Source: Reyranella humidisoli
Lineage (GTDB): Bacteria > Pseudomonadota > Alphaproteobacteria > Reyranellales > Reyranellaceae
DNA: 64,000 nt
Direction: 5' to 3'
Assembly: GCF_019039055.1 (NCBI RefSeq)
Contig: NZ_JAHOPB010000001.1
Location: 1,178,001 to 1,242,000 of the forward strand
This document shows positions 9,349 through 17,246 of this stretch, piece after piece. The position numbers and the translations under genes are program-made. The stretch's first letter is position 1, and every line of letters starts with the position of its first letter. A model generated the notes under the pieces. It was not told where the DNA came from and did not search any database. It worked only from the letters and a program-made list of their open reading frames with translations.

Positions 9349-9846
9349 TCAGGTCGGATCCGGTCGCAACACGCGATGCAGGTCGAGCACCGGCGGCTGG
9401 TAGCCGAGTTGCGAGAGCAGCGTGTGGACCTGGGCGCGGTGATGGGTCTGGTGATTGAAGAAATGCGGCAGGATCACCGACCACGGATCCTCGGTGTCGA
9501 AGCCCGAATTGTTGACGTAACGCACACTGCCACGCTCGAAGCCCTCGGGTAGGTTCGCGAAGAAGTGCTCCATGTGCCGGTCCAGCCGCTCTCGTTCGGC
9601 GCGGAGCGCTTCGAACTCCTCGAACTGGGGGGCGCCCAGGTTGGTCGAGGCGTGCGAGCCGCCCTCGAACCGCGCCATCCAGATCCGGTCGCCCAGCAGG
9701 AGATGGTTCAGCGTGCCATGCACGCTGCCGAAAAAGGCGCCGAGGTCGCGGCGGTATTCTGCGCCGGAGAGGCCGGCGCAGGCCGCATAGAGGGTTTTGT
9801 TGGCCAGCCGGTTGTAGCGAGCGTACTGGCCCCAGAGCCCCTGCAT
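9349..9846 (-). CDS. DinB-family protein (putative metal-dependent hydrolase/thiol transferase fold)
   Basis: Protein of 165 residues with the DinB four-helix pattern. Candidate metal-ligand histidines are seen in VHGTLNHLLLGDRIW (~47-61) and in the C-terminal FFNHQTHHRAQVHTLLSQLGY. The family contains mycothiol/bacillithiol S-transferases and many uncharacterised proteins; the reaction is unknown. The frame extends upstream, but MQGLWGQYARYN is the conserved beginning. A 43-codon gene ends 7 bp before this start and should be in the same transcript. Confidence 0.8.
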   Translation of the reverse strand: MQGLWGQYARYNRLANKTLYAACAGLSGAEYRRDLGAFFGSVHGTLNHLLLGDRIWMARFEGGSHASTNLGAPQFEEFEALRAERERLDRHMEHFFANLPEGFERGSVRYVNNSGFDTEDPWSVILPHFFNHQTHHRAQVHTLLSQLGYQPPVLDLHRVLRPDPT

Positions 9847-9853
9847 GGTCGTT

Positions 9854-9985
9854 CTAGCGGGCGGCCGCCGAGACCCAGCGGGCCAAGCCGCGCACGAGGC
9901 CAGCCACGACAGCGCCCCGCATGCGCAGCGCGCGGGCCTCGAAAGCCTGACGTTCGGCGATGGTGGGATAAGGCGTCGTGAACAT
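9854..9985 (-). CDS. Small 43-residue basic, amphipathic protein
   Basis: Short gene starting at an ATG with a strong ribosome site (GGAGGTT, 9991-9997 on the minus strand) at good spacing. The product begins MFTTPYPTIAERQAFEARAL and goes on as RMRGAVVAGLVRGLARWVSA. It has a basic helix with regular Arg and hydrophobic residues and no Cys or Lys. It resembles the many short Arg-rich alphaproteobacterial proteins of DUF1127-like character, but I cannot assign a family. It lies directly upstream of the dinB-like gene. Confidence 0.55.
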   Translation of the reverse strand: MFTTPYPTIAERQAFEARALRMRGAVVAGLVRGLARWVSAAAR

Positions 9986-10088
9986 GAAAGAACCTCCAAG
10001 GGAATGAAAAGAACCTAATTCCTTTCTGGATCTCAGATAATACGGAGTGTTTGACTATCACCTGTGAAAGTAATTCATTAATAGCGCA

Positions 10089-11027
10089 ATGATCGATCAT
10101 GCGAGCGAGATGGCGGCCTTCGTCCGGGTCGTTGATTCCAAAGGCTTTTCGGCCGCGGCGCCGAGCCTGGGCCTGACCCCCTCGGCGGTCAGCAAGCTGG
10201 TCACCCGGCTGGAAACGCGGCTGGGCGTGCGGCTGCTGCAACGGACGACGCGGGCGCTCAGCCTCACCGAGGAAGGCGAGGCCTTCTATGCGACCGCGCG
10301 GCGGATCGTGGGCGAGATCGAGACGCTGGAAAACCAGATCAGCGGCCAGAGCGGCACGCCGCATGGCTTGCTGAAGGTCACGACCTCGCTCGCTTTCTCC
10401 ACCCACCAGCTCGCGCCGGTCATCTCGGAGTTCCTCGAGCGCTACCCGCTGCTGCAGCTCGAGCTGATGCCGACCGACCGCGTGGTCGACATGATCGAGG
10501 AGGGTGTCGACATCGCCATCCGCATCGGGCGCCTGGCCGACACCAGCTTCATGGCGCGCAAGATCGGCGAGGACGTGCGGCTGGTCTGTGCGTCACCGGC
10601 CTATCTGGCGAAGCGTCGCGCGCCCCAGCGGCCCGAGGAGCTGACCCGGCACAATTGCATCGTTTCGCGCGACCGCACCTATCTCAACCGCTGGCCGTTC
10701 CGCATCGACGGGGAGGTGCGCGAAATCGAGGTCGGCGGGCGCGTCGCCGTCACCGAGGGCGAGGCACAGATGCGGCTGGCACAGCAGGGACTCGGCATCG
10801 TGCGCCTGACCCGCCTCACCGTAGCGGCTGCCATCAAGAACGGGGAGCTGGTCTCGCTGCTGGAGGAGTTCCGCGCCGAGCAGCCGATTCCGATCCATGC
10901 GGTCTATCCGCACCGCCGCCATCTCGCGCCCAAGGTGACGGCCTTCATCGACTTCATCGTCGAGAAATTCTCGCCGCCACCGTGGGAGATGCTAGGCTCG
11001 GTTCCAAGCAAGGACGCCAAACAGTAA
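10089..11027 (+). CDS. LysR-family transcriptional regulator
   Basis: Regulator of 312 residues. The N-terminal winged helix (GFSAAAPSLGLTPSAVSKLV, then LETRLGVRLLQRTTRALSLT, residues ~18-62) is followed by a periplasmic-binding-like effector domain, of the type common in the CrgA/DsdC-like subgroup (VDIAIRIGRLADTSFMARKI). It diverges from the small gene/dinB unit, which is therefore a possible target. A TTGACT at 10051-10056 may be its -35 box. No clear ribosome site precedes the ATG. The effector is unknown. Confidence 0.87.
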   Translation: MIDHASEMAAFVRVVDSKGFSAAAPSLGLTPSAVSKLVTRLETRLGVRLLQRTTRALSLTEEGEAFYATARRIVGEIETLENQISGQSGTPHGLLKVTTSLAFSTHQLAPVISEFLERYPLLQLELMPTDRVVDMIEEGVDIAIRIGRLADTSFMARKIGEDVRLVCASPAYLAKRRAPQRPEELTRHNCIVSRDRTYLNRWPFRIDGEVREIEVGGRVAVTEGEAQMRLAQQGLGIVRLTRLTVAAAIKNGELVSLLEEFRAEQPIPIHAVYPHRRHLAPKVTAFIDFIVEKFSPPPWEMLGSVPSKDAKQ

Positions 11028-11038
11028 GGGAGGCAAGA

Positions 11039-11401
11039 GTGGACGCCGATACCGACCTCTTCGTGCAGGCTTTCTGGGTCAAGTGCCGCGACGTCATCCG
11101 GCCCGAACTCGACGATGCCGTCGATGCACTGCGCGCCGCGGGGCATGAAGCCAACATCTCGACGCAGGAGTTCTCGCCCGGCGAGAAGACGTCTTCCGAA
11201 AGCTCGCCGAGCCTCCTGCTCACCATCCATCGCGGCGCTTCGTCGGACAGCCGGGAGCTTCGCTATCGTGGCGACGTGCCATCGCGCGAACTCGAGGTCA
11301 CGGCGACGGGCTGCAAGACGGCGCGGTCCGATCTCTCTCTCGTCACCCAGGCCAGCGTGAAGAACGACATCGCGCTCTGCCTCGGCTCGTTGATCAAGTA
11401 A
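11039..11401 (+). CDS. Hypothetical protein, 120 residues
   Basis: GTG start with a good ribosome site (GGGAGG, 11028-11033). The product is acidic and soluble, begins VDADTDLFVQAFWVKCRDVI and shows no signal peptide or membrane segment. No family recognised. It lies 11 bp after the LysR gene and 14 bp before the NTF2-like gene, so it belongs to a run of four same-strand genes. Confidence 0.6.
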   Translation: MDADTDLFVQAFWVKCRDVIRPELDDAVDALRAAGHEANISTQEFSPGEKTSSESSPSLLLTIHRGASSDSRELRYRGDVPSRELEVTATGCKTARSDLSLVTQASVKNDIALCLGSLIK

Positions 11402-11415
11402 CCGGGGAGTATTCC

Positions 11416-11784
11416 ATGGCCGACGCCATCGACGACCTGTTCCGCCGCTTCGGCAAGGCCTTCAACAAGGCCGATGTCGACGCGATCGCCGAGTGCGTGA
11501 CCGAAGACTTCGAATGGCGCCTCAATACCGGAGGTGGACCGACGGGTCGGGTGCTGAAGGGCAAGGAAGCGCTGAGGGCACACTTCGCCGACAAGAGCAC
11601 GGCGCATCGCGAGGTTCGTTTCTCCGAGGCGAGCATCCACCGGGCCGGCGACAAGCTGTTCGGCACCTTCCGCGCCACCGGCATCGACCATGCCGGCAAG
11701 CCGTTCGATCGCTACGGCATCGACCTCTACGAGGTGAAGGACGGCAAGATCGCGCTCAAGGACAGCTACATGAAGGCCGAGTGA
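11416..11784 (+). CDS. NTF2-like/SnoaL-like domain protein
   Basis: Single-domain protein of 122 residues with the cone-like alpha+beta fold of the NTF2/SnoaL superfamily: an N-terminal helix (DDLFRRFGKAFNKADVDAIAE), an early strand ending FEWRLNTGG, and a C-terminal strand pair (GIDLYEVKDGKIALKDSY). Members range from isomerases and cyclases to pure ligand binders. It ends 5 bp before the enoyl-CoA hydratase gene, so a role in the same catabolic step is possible but inferred. Confidence 0.75.
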   Translation: MADAIDDLFRRFGKAFNKADVDAIAECVTEDFEWRLNTGGGPTGRVLKGKEALRAHFADKSTAHREVRFSEASIHRAGDKLFGTFRATGIDHAGKPFDRYGIDLYEVKDGKIALKDSYMKAE

Positions 11785-11789
11785 TTTCG

Positions 11790-12581
11790 ATGTCGAACGA
11801 TACCGTCCTCTGGGAGATCGACCGCCGCGGCGTGGCCACCGTCACGCTGAACCGGCCCAAGGTGAACAACGCCTACAACGGCGATCTCATCCAGGGACTG
11901 CACGATGCGATGGATTCGCTGGGCGCCGAGAGCGGCCTGCGCATCGTCGTGCTGCGGGGCAACGGCAAGCATTTCCAGGCCGGCGCCGATCTGTCGTGGA
12001 TCACCGGCGTCGCGAAGCAGTCTCCCGCCGAGAACGAGAAGGTGAGCCGCCTCACCGCCTCGGCGGTCACGCGATTGGACACTTGCCCCGTCCCGACGCT
12101 CGCCCTGATCCAGGGCGGCTGCTTCGGCGGCGGCACGGGCATCGCGGCGGCCTGCGACGTCGTCGTGGCGCAGGAAGACGCGCTCTTCTCCATCAGCGAA
12201 ACGCGCTGGGGCCTGATGGCCGGCATCATCCTGCCGCAGCTCTGCCAGGCGATCGGCCTGCGCCAGACGCGACGCTACGCGCTGACCGGCGAGCGCTTCG
12301 GCGCCCACGACGCGCGCCGTCTCGGCCTGGTGCACGAGGTCTGCCCGGTGGGCGGCCTGGCCGAAGCCGGCGAGAAGATCGTCGAGTCCGTGCTGATGAA
12401 CGCACCGCGCGCCACCACCGCGACCAAGCTGCGTTCGCTCGCCTCGGCCCGCGCCTTCATCGACGAGGGCGAGTTGCGCGATCTCATCGACGAGCACGCC
12501 CGCACCCGCCAGCAGGACGAAGCCACCGAGGGCCTCGCGAGCTTCACGGAGAAGCGCAAGCCGTCCTGGTATCCGGGCTGA
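11790..12581 (+). CDS. Enoyl-CoA hydratase/isomerase family protein
   Basis: Crotonase-fold enzyme of 263 residues. The oxyanion-hole segment is present (GKHFQAGADLSWI, ~64-76), as is the second one (IQGGCFGGGTGIAAACD, ~107-123). At the usual catalytic Glu region the protein reads SETRWGLMAG, where an enoyl-CoA hydratase would have glutamates. Hydration of an acyl-CoA, for example a branched-chain or methylglutaconyl type, is likely. An in-frame GTG at 11781 overlaps the previous stop, but the ATG at 11790 is preferred. Confidence 0.87.
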   Translation: MSNDTVLWEIDRRGVATVTLNRPKVNNAYNGDLIQGLHDAMDSLGAESGLRIVVLRGNGKHFQAGADLSWITGVAKQSPAENEKVSRLTASAVTRLDTCPVPTLALIQGGCFGGGTGIAAACDVVVAQEDALFSISETRWGLMAGIILPQLCQAIGLRQTRRYALTGERFGAHDARRLGLVHEVCPVGGLAEAGEKIVESVLMNAPRATTATKLRSLASARAFIDEGELRDLIDEHARTRQQDEATEGLASFTEKRKPSWYPG

Positions 12582-12693
12582 CGCGCTCGGAAGTGGCGTT
12601 TCTGGATTGTGCCTGCTCACCCGGCAATGCCCGGGGGATTCATGAGGCTGACGGTGGCAAACGGTCTTCCAGGCTGGCACATTATCGTCACCG

Positions 12694-14796
12694 ATGATGT
12701 CCTACGACGAGCTTTTGGAGACGATCCGCCGACAATTCCCCGGATCGTTCGTTCAGCAAGCAGGGGAACGGCCAAAGCTTCGCATCCCCAGGTTGCGGCT
12801 CGCGTCGCAGGCGCTCATAGCAAGGCTTGCTCAAGCCGGGGTCGACATCGAAGTCCAGGGTGGGCTTCCGACGAACGACGCACTCGTTGAGGCAGCGGCC
12901 GGACTGTCCGCCGAAACGGCGCACGCATTGGGCATCGGGCTGCCACCGCTGCCTGCCCATCCCAAATGCAGGCCGCTCGCGGCGGCGCTCGGCATGGACC
13001 TCGCCGTTGCCGACGTGGTGGTCGACCGCCTCTGGGTTGCCAGCCTGGAACTTGGGCGCGGTGGTCGTTACCTCTATCTCGACTGCAAGCTCGGCCATGG
13101 CCTTCGCGGACTGCAACTCGCGCTCCCTGGAAATGAGTGGACAGGACTCGATCGCCGGCGAGCCACTGTCAGCTGGGCGCGACAGCATGTCGAGGGAGCG
13201 ACCTTCGGCCTTCTGCCCGAGCAGCCTCCCGTCGACGCGCCGGATCGAAGCTTCGACGGTGTCATCGCCGTTGAGGCATTTCTGGGCTCCTTGTCCTCGG
13301 AGTCCCTGCAGGCATGGCTGGGCGAGATCGGTCGCCTAGTGAAGCCGGGCGGCTTTGCAATGCTGGCGGTCAATGGCTATGCGAGATTGATCCAGTCGGC
13401 GTCGCTCGGGTTAGAGTCGGTCGCGGAACTCGGCAGAGCATACCAGGCGCTCGTCGCAAGCGGGCGCGCAGAACTGAACAACCGCGGCAAGCCGATCTCT
13501 CTCTACGGTCCGCCCTGCCTTGCCGCCGCAACGTTCGGCGGCGACTGGTTGGTGGATCCCCCTGCGATCGGCGCAGGTCCGAACCGTCGCGACCTCTATT
13601 TTGCACAACGGCGGGTCTCATTAACCTCGCATGCACGTCCGATCGAAATTGCCGGTTCGGTCGAGGCCGCGAAAACGACGCCGGTCGGCGCCAGATTCGG
13701 TCTCAAGAAAGCCGTCCTTGTCGCGGAGGCGGGAAGCATTACGCGCCGTGCACCGTTGATGATCGACGATCGCGCCGTCGCGCCCGATCTCCGGGCCGTC
13801 TTGGCGAGCTGCCTCTTGCGGATGCGCACGGATTTCCCGGACCAGTATCTGCTGCGTTTCACCGATGCGGCTGTCGTCGGCGAAGGTAGCGTGGTTCTTT
13901 TTGACGGCAGACGCTACTGGCTGCTGGCCGACAGCGCGCGGGAGTTCCTCAAGCCGGACATGGTGCCCAAGGGCATGGCGGTCGGCAGCAGTCGCGGTAC
14001 ATTCATCATGCCGGGACATGTCTCCCGGACCATCGATGACTGCTGTCTCTTGCTGCAGCGGCCCTGGTCGGAGAATTTCGGTCACTGGCTCGTCGATCAG
14101 GCAGCGGCGCTTTCTTTTCTGGTGGAATCAGGCGCCCTGCCGACGCGGCGCATCATCGTCACCAAAACGGCCAGCCTTGGCTTGCGCCAGGTGATCCGGC
14201 AGACGATCGATGCCATCTTGCCCGACGCGATCGTGTACGAGCACGACATCGGCGAAGTCTGGCGATGCCGCGATCTCGCCTACTTGATGCCGGTCCATGT
14301 TCCCCCGCTATTCAAGCTGCCGGCAGCGTTGCAATCATTGCGCAAGCACCTGTTGCCGCCGCCGTCCTCCCTCTCGGAGGCGACGCCACCGACGCGCCGA
14401 CTGCATGTCCTGCGATCAAGAGGGGGGAGCCGCCGGCTGGTCAACGAGGCGGAGATCCTCGAGATCAGCGCGCGCTACGGTTTCGAGACGATCGTACCGG
14501 AGACCCATTCTGTGCGGGAGCAGGCGAGGATATTCGGCGAGGCCGAGTCGATCGTTGGGGTGAAGGGAGCGGCGCTCACCAACATCATCTTCGCTCCGCC
14601 TTCCTGTCGCGTGATGGTCCTGTCGCCGGGCGACTTCATCGATCCCTTCTATTGGAACATCGCCGGCACCCATCACGCGCACTACGCCGAACTCTTCGGA
14701 GCACTCGCGCAGGAGGACCGCGCCATCAGCCATAACGACTTCACGATCGATCCCATCCGCTTCGATGCCGCCTTGCGGCGTATTCTCGCTGCCTGA
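12694..14796 (+). CDS. Fusion protein: methyltransferase-like domain plus GT61 (DUF563) glycosyltransferase
   Basis: Long protein of 700 residues with two parts. Residues ~110-240 look like a class I SAM methyltransferase: LYLDCKLGHG in the motif I position, a late VKPGGFAML strand and DGVIAVEAFLGSL between them. The first glycine motif is degenerate, so catalysis is doubtful. Residues ~430-700 are a glycosyltransferase family 61 domain with RPWSENFGHWLVDQ and the conserved VGVKGAALTNIIFAPP near the end. GT61 enzymes transfer sugars to surface glycans. By eye the codon use is less GC-rich than neighbouring genes, which hints at horizontal transfer. The gene stands alone. Confidence 0.8.
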   Translation: MMSYDELLETIRRQFPGSFVQQAGERPKLRIPRLRLASQALIARLAQAGVDIEVQGGLPTNDALVEAAAGLSAETAHALGIGLPPLPAHPKCRPLAAALGMDLAVADVVVDRLWVASLELGRGGRYLYLDCKLGHGLRGLQLALPGNEWTGLDRRRATVSWARQHVEGATFGLLPEQPPVDAPDRSFDGVIAVEAFLGSLSSESLQAWLGEIGRLVKPGGFAMLAVNGYARLIQSASLGLESVAELGRAYQALVASGRAELNNRGKPISLYGPPCLAAATFGGDWLVDPPAIGAGPNRRDLYFAQRRVSLTSHARPIEIAGSVEAAKTTPVGARFGLKKAVLVAEAGSITRRAPLMIDDRAVAPDLRAVLASCLLRMRTDFPDQYLLRFTDAAVVGEGSVVLFDGRRYWLLADSAREFLKPDMVPKGMAVGSSRGTFIMPGHVSRTIDDCCLLLQRPWSENFGHWLVDQAAALSFLVESGALPTRRIIVTKTASLGLRQVIRQTIDAILPDAIVYEHDIGEVWRCRDLAYLMPVHVPPLFKLPAALQSLRKHLLPPPSSLSEATPPTRRLHVLRSRGGSRRLVNEAEILEISARYGFETIVPETHSVREQARIFGEAESIVGVKGAALTNIIFAPPSCRVMVLSPGDFIDPFYWNIAGTHHAHYAELFGALAQEDRAISHNDFTIDPIRFDAALRRILAA

Positions 14797-14827
14797 TGGG
14801 GTTCTGTGTGCCCCAAGGATTGGCAAG

Positions 14828-15964
14828 CTACTCAGCGGCCTGCTTCTGCGCGGTGCGATCGGGCGTCAGCGTGTAAGTCGTGAACTGGCGGTTGAGCGCC
14901 GGCATCGGGCAGGCTTCGAGATGGCCCGCGGCCGGGCGCATCAGGATCATCGCCGTGGTCGCCGTGGAGACGCCGCGCGAGTTGAGGCGCGGCGGGCGGC
15001 ACACCGAGTAGGGCGTGCCCCAATCATCGAAGAAGGCCTGGCGGAGATCCTCCAGCGTGAGCTTCCCGCGCTTGGGTGACAGCTGGTCGCGCACGCGCTT
15101 GTCGCGATAGATCGAATCCGGCGTCTCGGCGAGACCCGTGTCCTTCACCTTGGCGCGCGCCGAATCGGCGATCCAGTGATTGGCGTGCACATAGAGGCCG
15201 CGGTCGGGCGCGATCCAGAAGGTCTCGTCGGGCGCGCATTCGAAGCCGAAGGCCTCGCCTCCACAGTGGCTCACCGCCATGTGGTTCGAACCGGGCTTGG
15301 GCGTCGACACGATGGTCTGCACCGCGTGGGCGAGATGGGCGGCTTCCAGCACCTTGCGGCGGATGAACGGCAGCGGCACGCCCGGCCCGCGCTGGTAGTC
15401 ACGGTCGCATTCCAGCGCGTTGGCGGTGAGGCCGATGCCCGCCGAGTTGAGGCCGGAGCGCGCCAGCCCGCCTGCTTCGGTGAAGGTCAGGATGTCGGGC
15501 CCGTCGTCGCGGCGGATGCGCAGCACGACGCCGTTCTCGGCGCATTCCGAGCGCCAATCCCAGTTCTGGCCATGCAGCAACACGCCGTCGGCGCTGGCCT
15601 CGGGCAGTGCGAGCGCAGCCGTGCAGCCGTCGGGGAAGTGCTTGGCGGCCTGCTGCTTGCGCGCCGCGACCACCATCTCGGTGCGGGCGTTCATCAGCAC
15701 GACCGCGGCGAAGGGCTCGTTCGCCCCCTCGGCGATGCCGCGCATTTCCTCGGTGTAGGTCGGATCGAACCTGTCGATCAGCGGCACCATCGCCTCGGCG
15801 CGCCGCTCCAGTTCCTTCCAGTCGACGCCCGACTTGAGCAGCGACTCGGCGTACATCTTCGCCCCACGCCGCAAGCGATCGGCGGCGGCCTTACCGTGGA
15901 TCCGACCGCGCTCCCTGGGGCCGCCGGAGAGATCGATCAGCGGGAAGGGAGCGTAGTCGGTCAT
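14828..15964 (-). CDS. C45-family autoproteolytic acyltransferase/hydrolase
   Basis: Ntn-hydrolase-like protein of 378 residues related to isopenicillin-N acyltransferase and other C45 members. The predicted self-cleavage site is DG|CT, which makes Cys114 the new N-terminal nucleophile. LHGQNWDW follows ~18 residues later, as in the family, and further on NHMAVSHCGGEAFGFE. Substrates are normally amides of small acids or peptides. It is the last gene of a three-gene run with the split TPP decarboxylase, 9 bp behind it, so it may release or modify that pathway's substrate. No signal peptide is visible. Confidence 0.78.
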   Translation of the reverse strand: MTDYAPFPLIDLSGGPRERGRIHGKAAADRLRRGAKMYAESLLKSGVDWKELERRAEAMVPLIDRFDPTYTEEMRGIAEGANEPFAAVVLMNARTEMVVAARKQQAAKHFPDGCTAALALPEASADGVLLHGQNWDWRSECAENGVVLRIRRDDGPDILTFTEAGGLARSGLNSAGIGLTANALECDRDYQRGPGVPLPFIRRKVLEAAHLAHAVQTIVSTPKPGSNHMAVSHCGGEAFGFECAPDETFWIAPDRGLYVHANHWIADSARAKVKDTGLAETPDSIYRDKRVRDQLSPKRGKLTLEDLRQAFFDDWGTPYSVCRPPRLNSRGVSTATTAMILMRPAAGHLEACPMPALNRQFTTYTLTPDRTAQKQAAE

Positions 15965-15973
15965 GGGAGCCTC

Positions 15974-16600
15974 TTAGGGATGACCCAGCAGGGCCTGGCG
16001 GAAACGGTCCTTGAGATGCGCGCCGTCCTGCGGCGGCATCACGAACTCGAGCTTTTCTACCATGACCTTCACGAGCCGGAACACCGGGCCCTTCTTCGTG
16101 CGCACGTCCTTCACGAGGTCGGCGACCTCACTGGCCTCACGCACCGTCGTGGCGTCGGGGATGCCGCAACCGCGCGCGATCATGGCGAGGTCGGTGCCGG
16201 CGCCAGAATCGGTCGGGCCGTTGTTGCGCGGGCTGGTGTGGGTGGCCTGGTTGCCGGTCTCGCCGAACTTCTCGTTGTCGAGCACGACGATCGCCAGGTT
16301 CTCCGGCATCTGCGTCGCCACGGTGGCGAGGGAGCCCAGGCTCATCAGCATGTCACCGTCGCCGGTGATGACCAGCACGCGCTTCGTGGGCTGGGCCAAA
16401 GCGAGGCCGAGGCCCATGCCGACCGGTGCGCCCATCGAGCCCCAGAGCGGCATGTTGAGCGGGCGGTCGCCGGCCGCGGTGATGTCCCAGTTGGACGAGC
16501 CGAGGCCCGCGATCACCAGCAGGTTATCGTCGGCGCCGTCGAGGAGCTGCTTGACCAGCGGGCGGCGCTGCAGCGTTGCGCCTGACTTGTTGGGGCTCAT
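15974..16600 (-). CDS. TPP-dependent decarboxylase, beta subunit (ComE-like, TPP-binding domain)
   Basis: Protein of 208 residues holding only the thiamine-pyrophosphate-binding domain. The TPP motif runs from GDGD (80-83) to DN (108-109), ahead of EKFGETG. It corresponds to the second subunit of sulfopyruvate or phosphonopyruvate decarboxylase, an enzyme split into PYR and PP subunits. The matching PYR subunit is the gene just upstream, with one base between stop and start. The true 2-oxoacid substrate is not shown by the sequence. Confidence 0.82.
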   Translation of the reverse strand: MSPNKSGATLQRRPLVKQLLDGADDNLLVIAGLGSSNWDITAAGDRPLNMPLWGSMGAPVGMGLGLALAQPTKRVLVITGDGDMLMSLGSLATVATQMPENLAIVVLDNEKFGETGNQATHTSPRNNGPTDSGAGTDLAMIARGCGIPDATTVREASEVADLVKDVRTKKGPVFRLVKVMVEKLEFVMPPQDGAHLKDRFRQALLGHP

Positions 16601-16601
16601 C

Positions 16602-17150
16602 CTACTTCTTCCCGAAATTCTTGATGCCGATCAGCTTCTGGCGCAGCAGCACGGCGACGGCCTGGCCACCGTTGAAGGCCGACCGTGCGGCGGCGTCGAC
16701 CGTGGCCTTCACCTCGTCGGCCGTCTCGACCGAGTAGAGCAGTACGCCCATCGCCTCGAGCACCTTCGGCGTGCCTTGGCCCATCGGGTACTGCCATGAA
16801 TTGAACTCGCCGTAATCGCCGCGCATCGTGATCAGCGTCAGGAACGGGAAGCGCAGCGTCTTGGGCATGCCCATCAGGTTGATGGTGTTGCCGACGCCCG
16901 AGCTCTGCATCAGCAGCACCGAGCGCTGCCCGCCCAGCCAAGCCCCGGCGGCGAGCGGAATGCCCTCCTCCTCGGTCGTGAGTGCCAGGGTGCGGATCGA
17001 GTTCGACCTCTGGCAGGCCTCGATCAGGCGGCCATGGCCGGCGTCGGGGACGTGATAGACCTGCTTGACGTCGTGGTCCTGGAAGACCTCGAAAATCTGG
17101 TCGCGCCAATCAACATTGGAAGGGGCAGGCTGCGTCGGTGCGGCGGTCAT
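16602..17150 (-). CDS. TPP-dependent decarboxylase, alpha subunit (ComD-like, PYR domain)
   Basis: Protein of 182 residues, the pyrimidine-binding half of a split TPP enzyme. TEEEG (59-63) carries the expected cofactor-activating glutamate. GAWLGGQRSVLLMQSSGVGNTIN is the typical PYR core. It is first in a run with the TPP-binding subunit and a C45-type hydrolase and diverges from a LysR gene with 96 bp between. The pair resembles sulfopyruvate/phosphonopyruvate decarboxylases, but a general 2-oxoacid decarboxylase is also possible. Confidence 0.82.
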   Translation of the reverse strand: MTAAPTQPAPSNVDWRDQIFEVFQDHDVKQVYHVPDAGHGRLIEACQRSNSIRTLALTTEEEGIPLAAGAWLGGQRSVLLMQSSGVGNTINLMGMPKTLRFPFLTLITMRGDYGEFNSWQYPMGQGTPKVLEAMGVLLYSVETADEVKATVDAAARSAFNGGQAVAVLLRQKLIGIKNFGKK

Positions 17151-17246
17151 GTTTCTCCCAATCCGGCTCAGGTTCGGCCGGGACCTTAGCTATAACGCCA
17201 GCGAAACTGGACGACCGTTGGGAATGAACAGATATAACTATATTGT

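Noticed and set aside
12582-12693. Possible structured RNA or tRNA before the methyltransferase-GT61 gene
   Set aside because: Only a 5-bp stem (CCCGG/CCGGG) could be drawn, and there is no cloverleaf or conserved loop.
17232-17243. ATATA-AC-TATAT palindrome just before the LysR start at 17247
   Set aside because: Only 5-bp arms in an AT-rich promoter, and no T-N11-A type match that I could trust, so no operator call was made.
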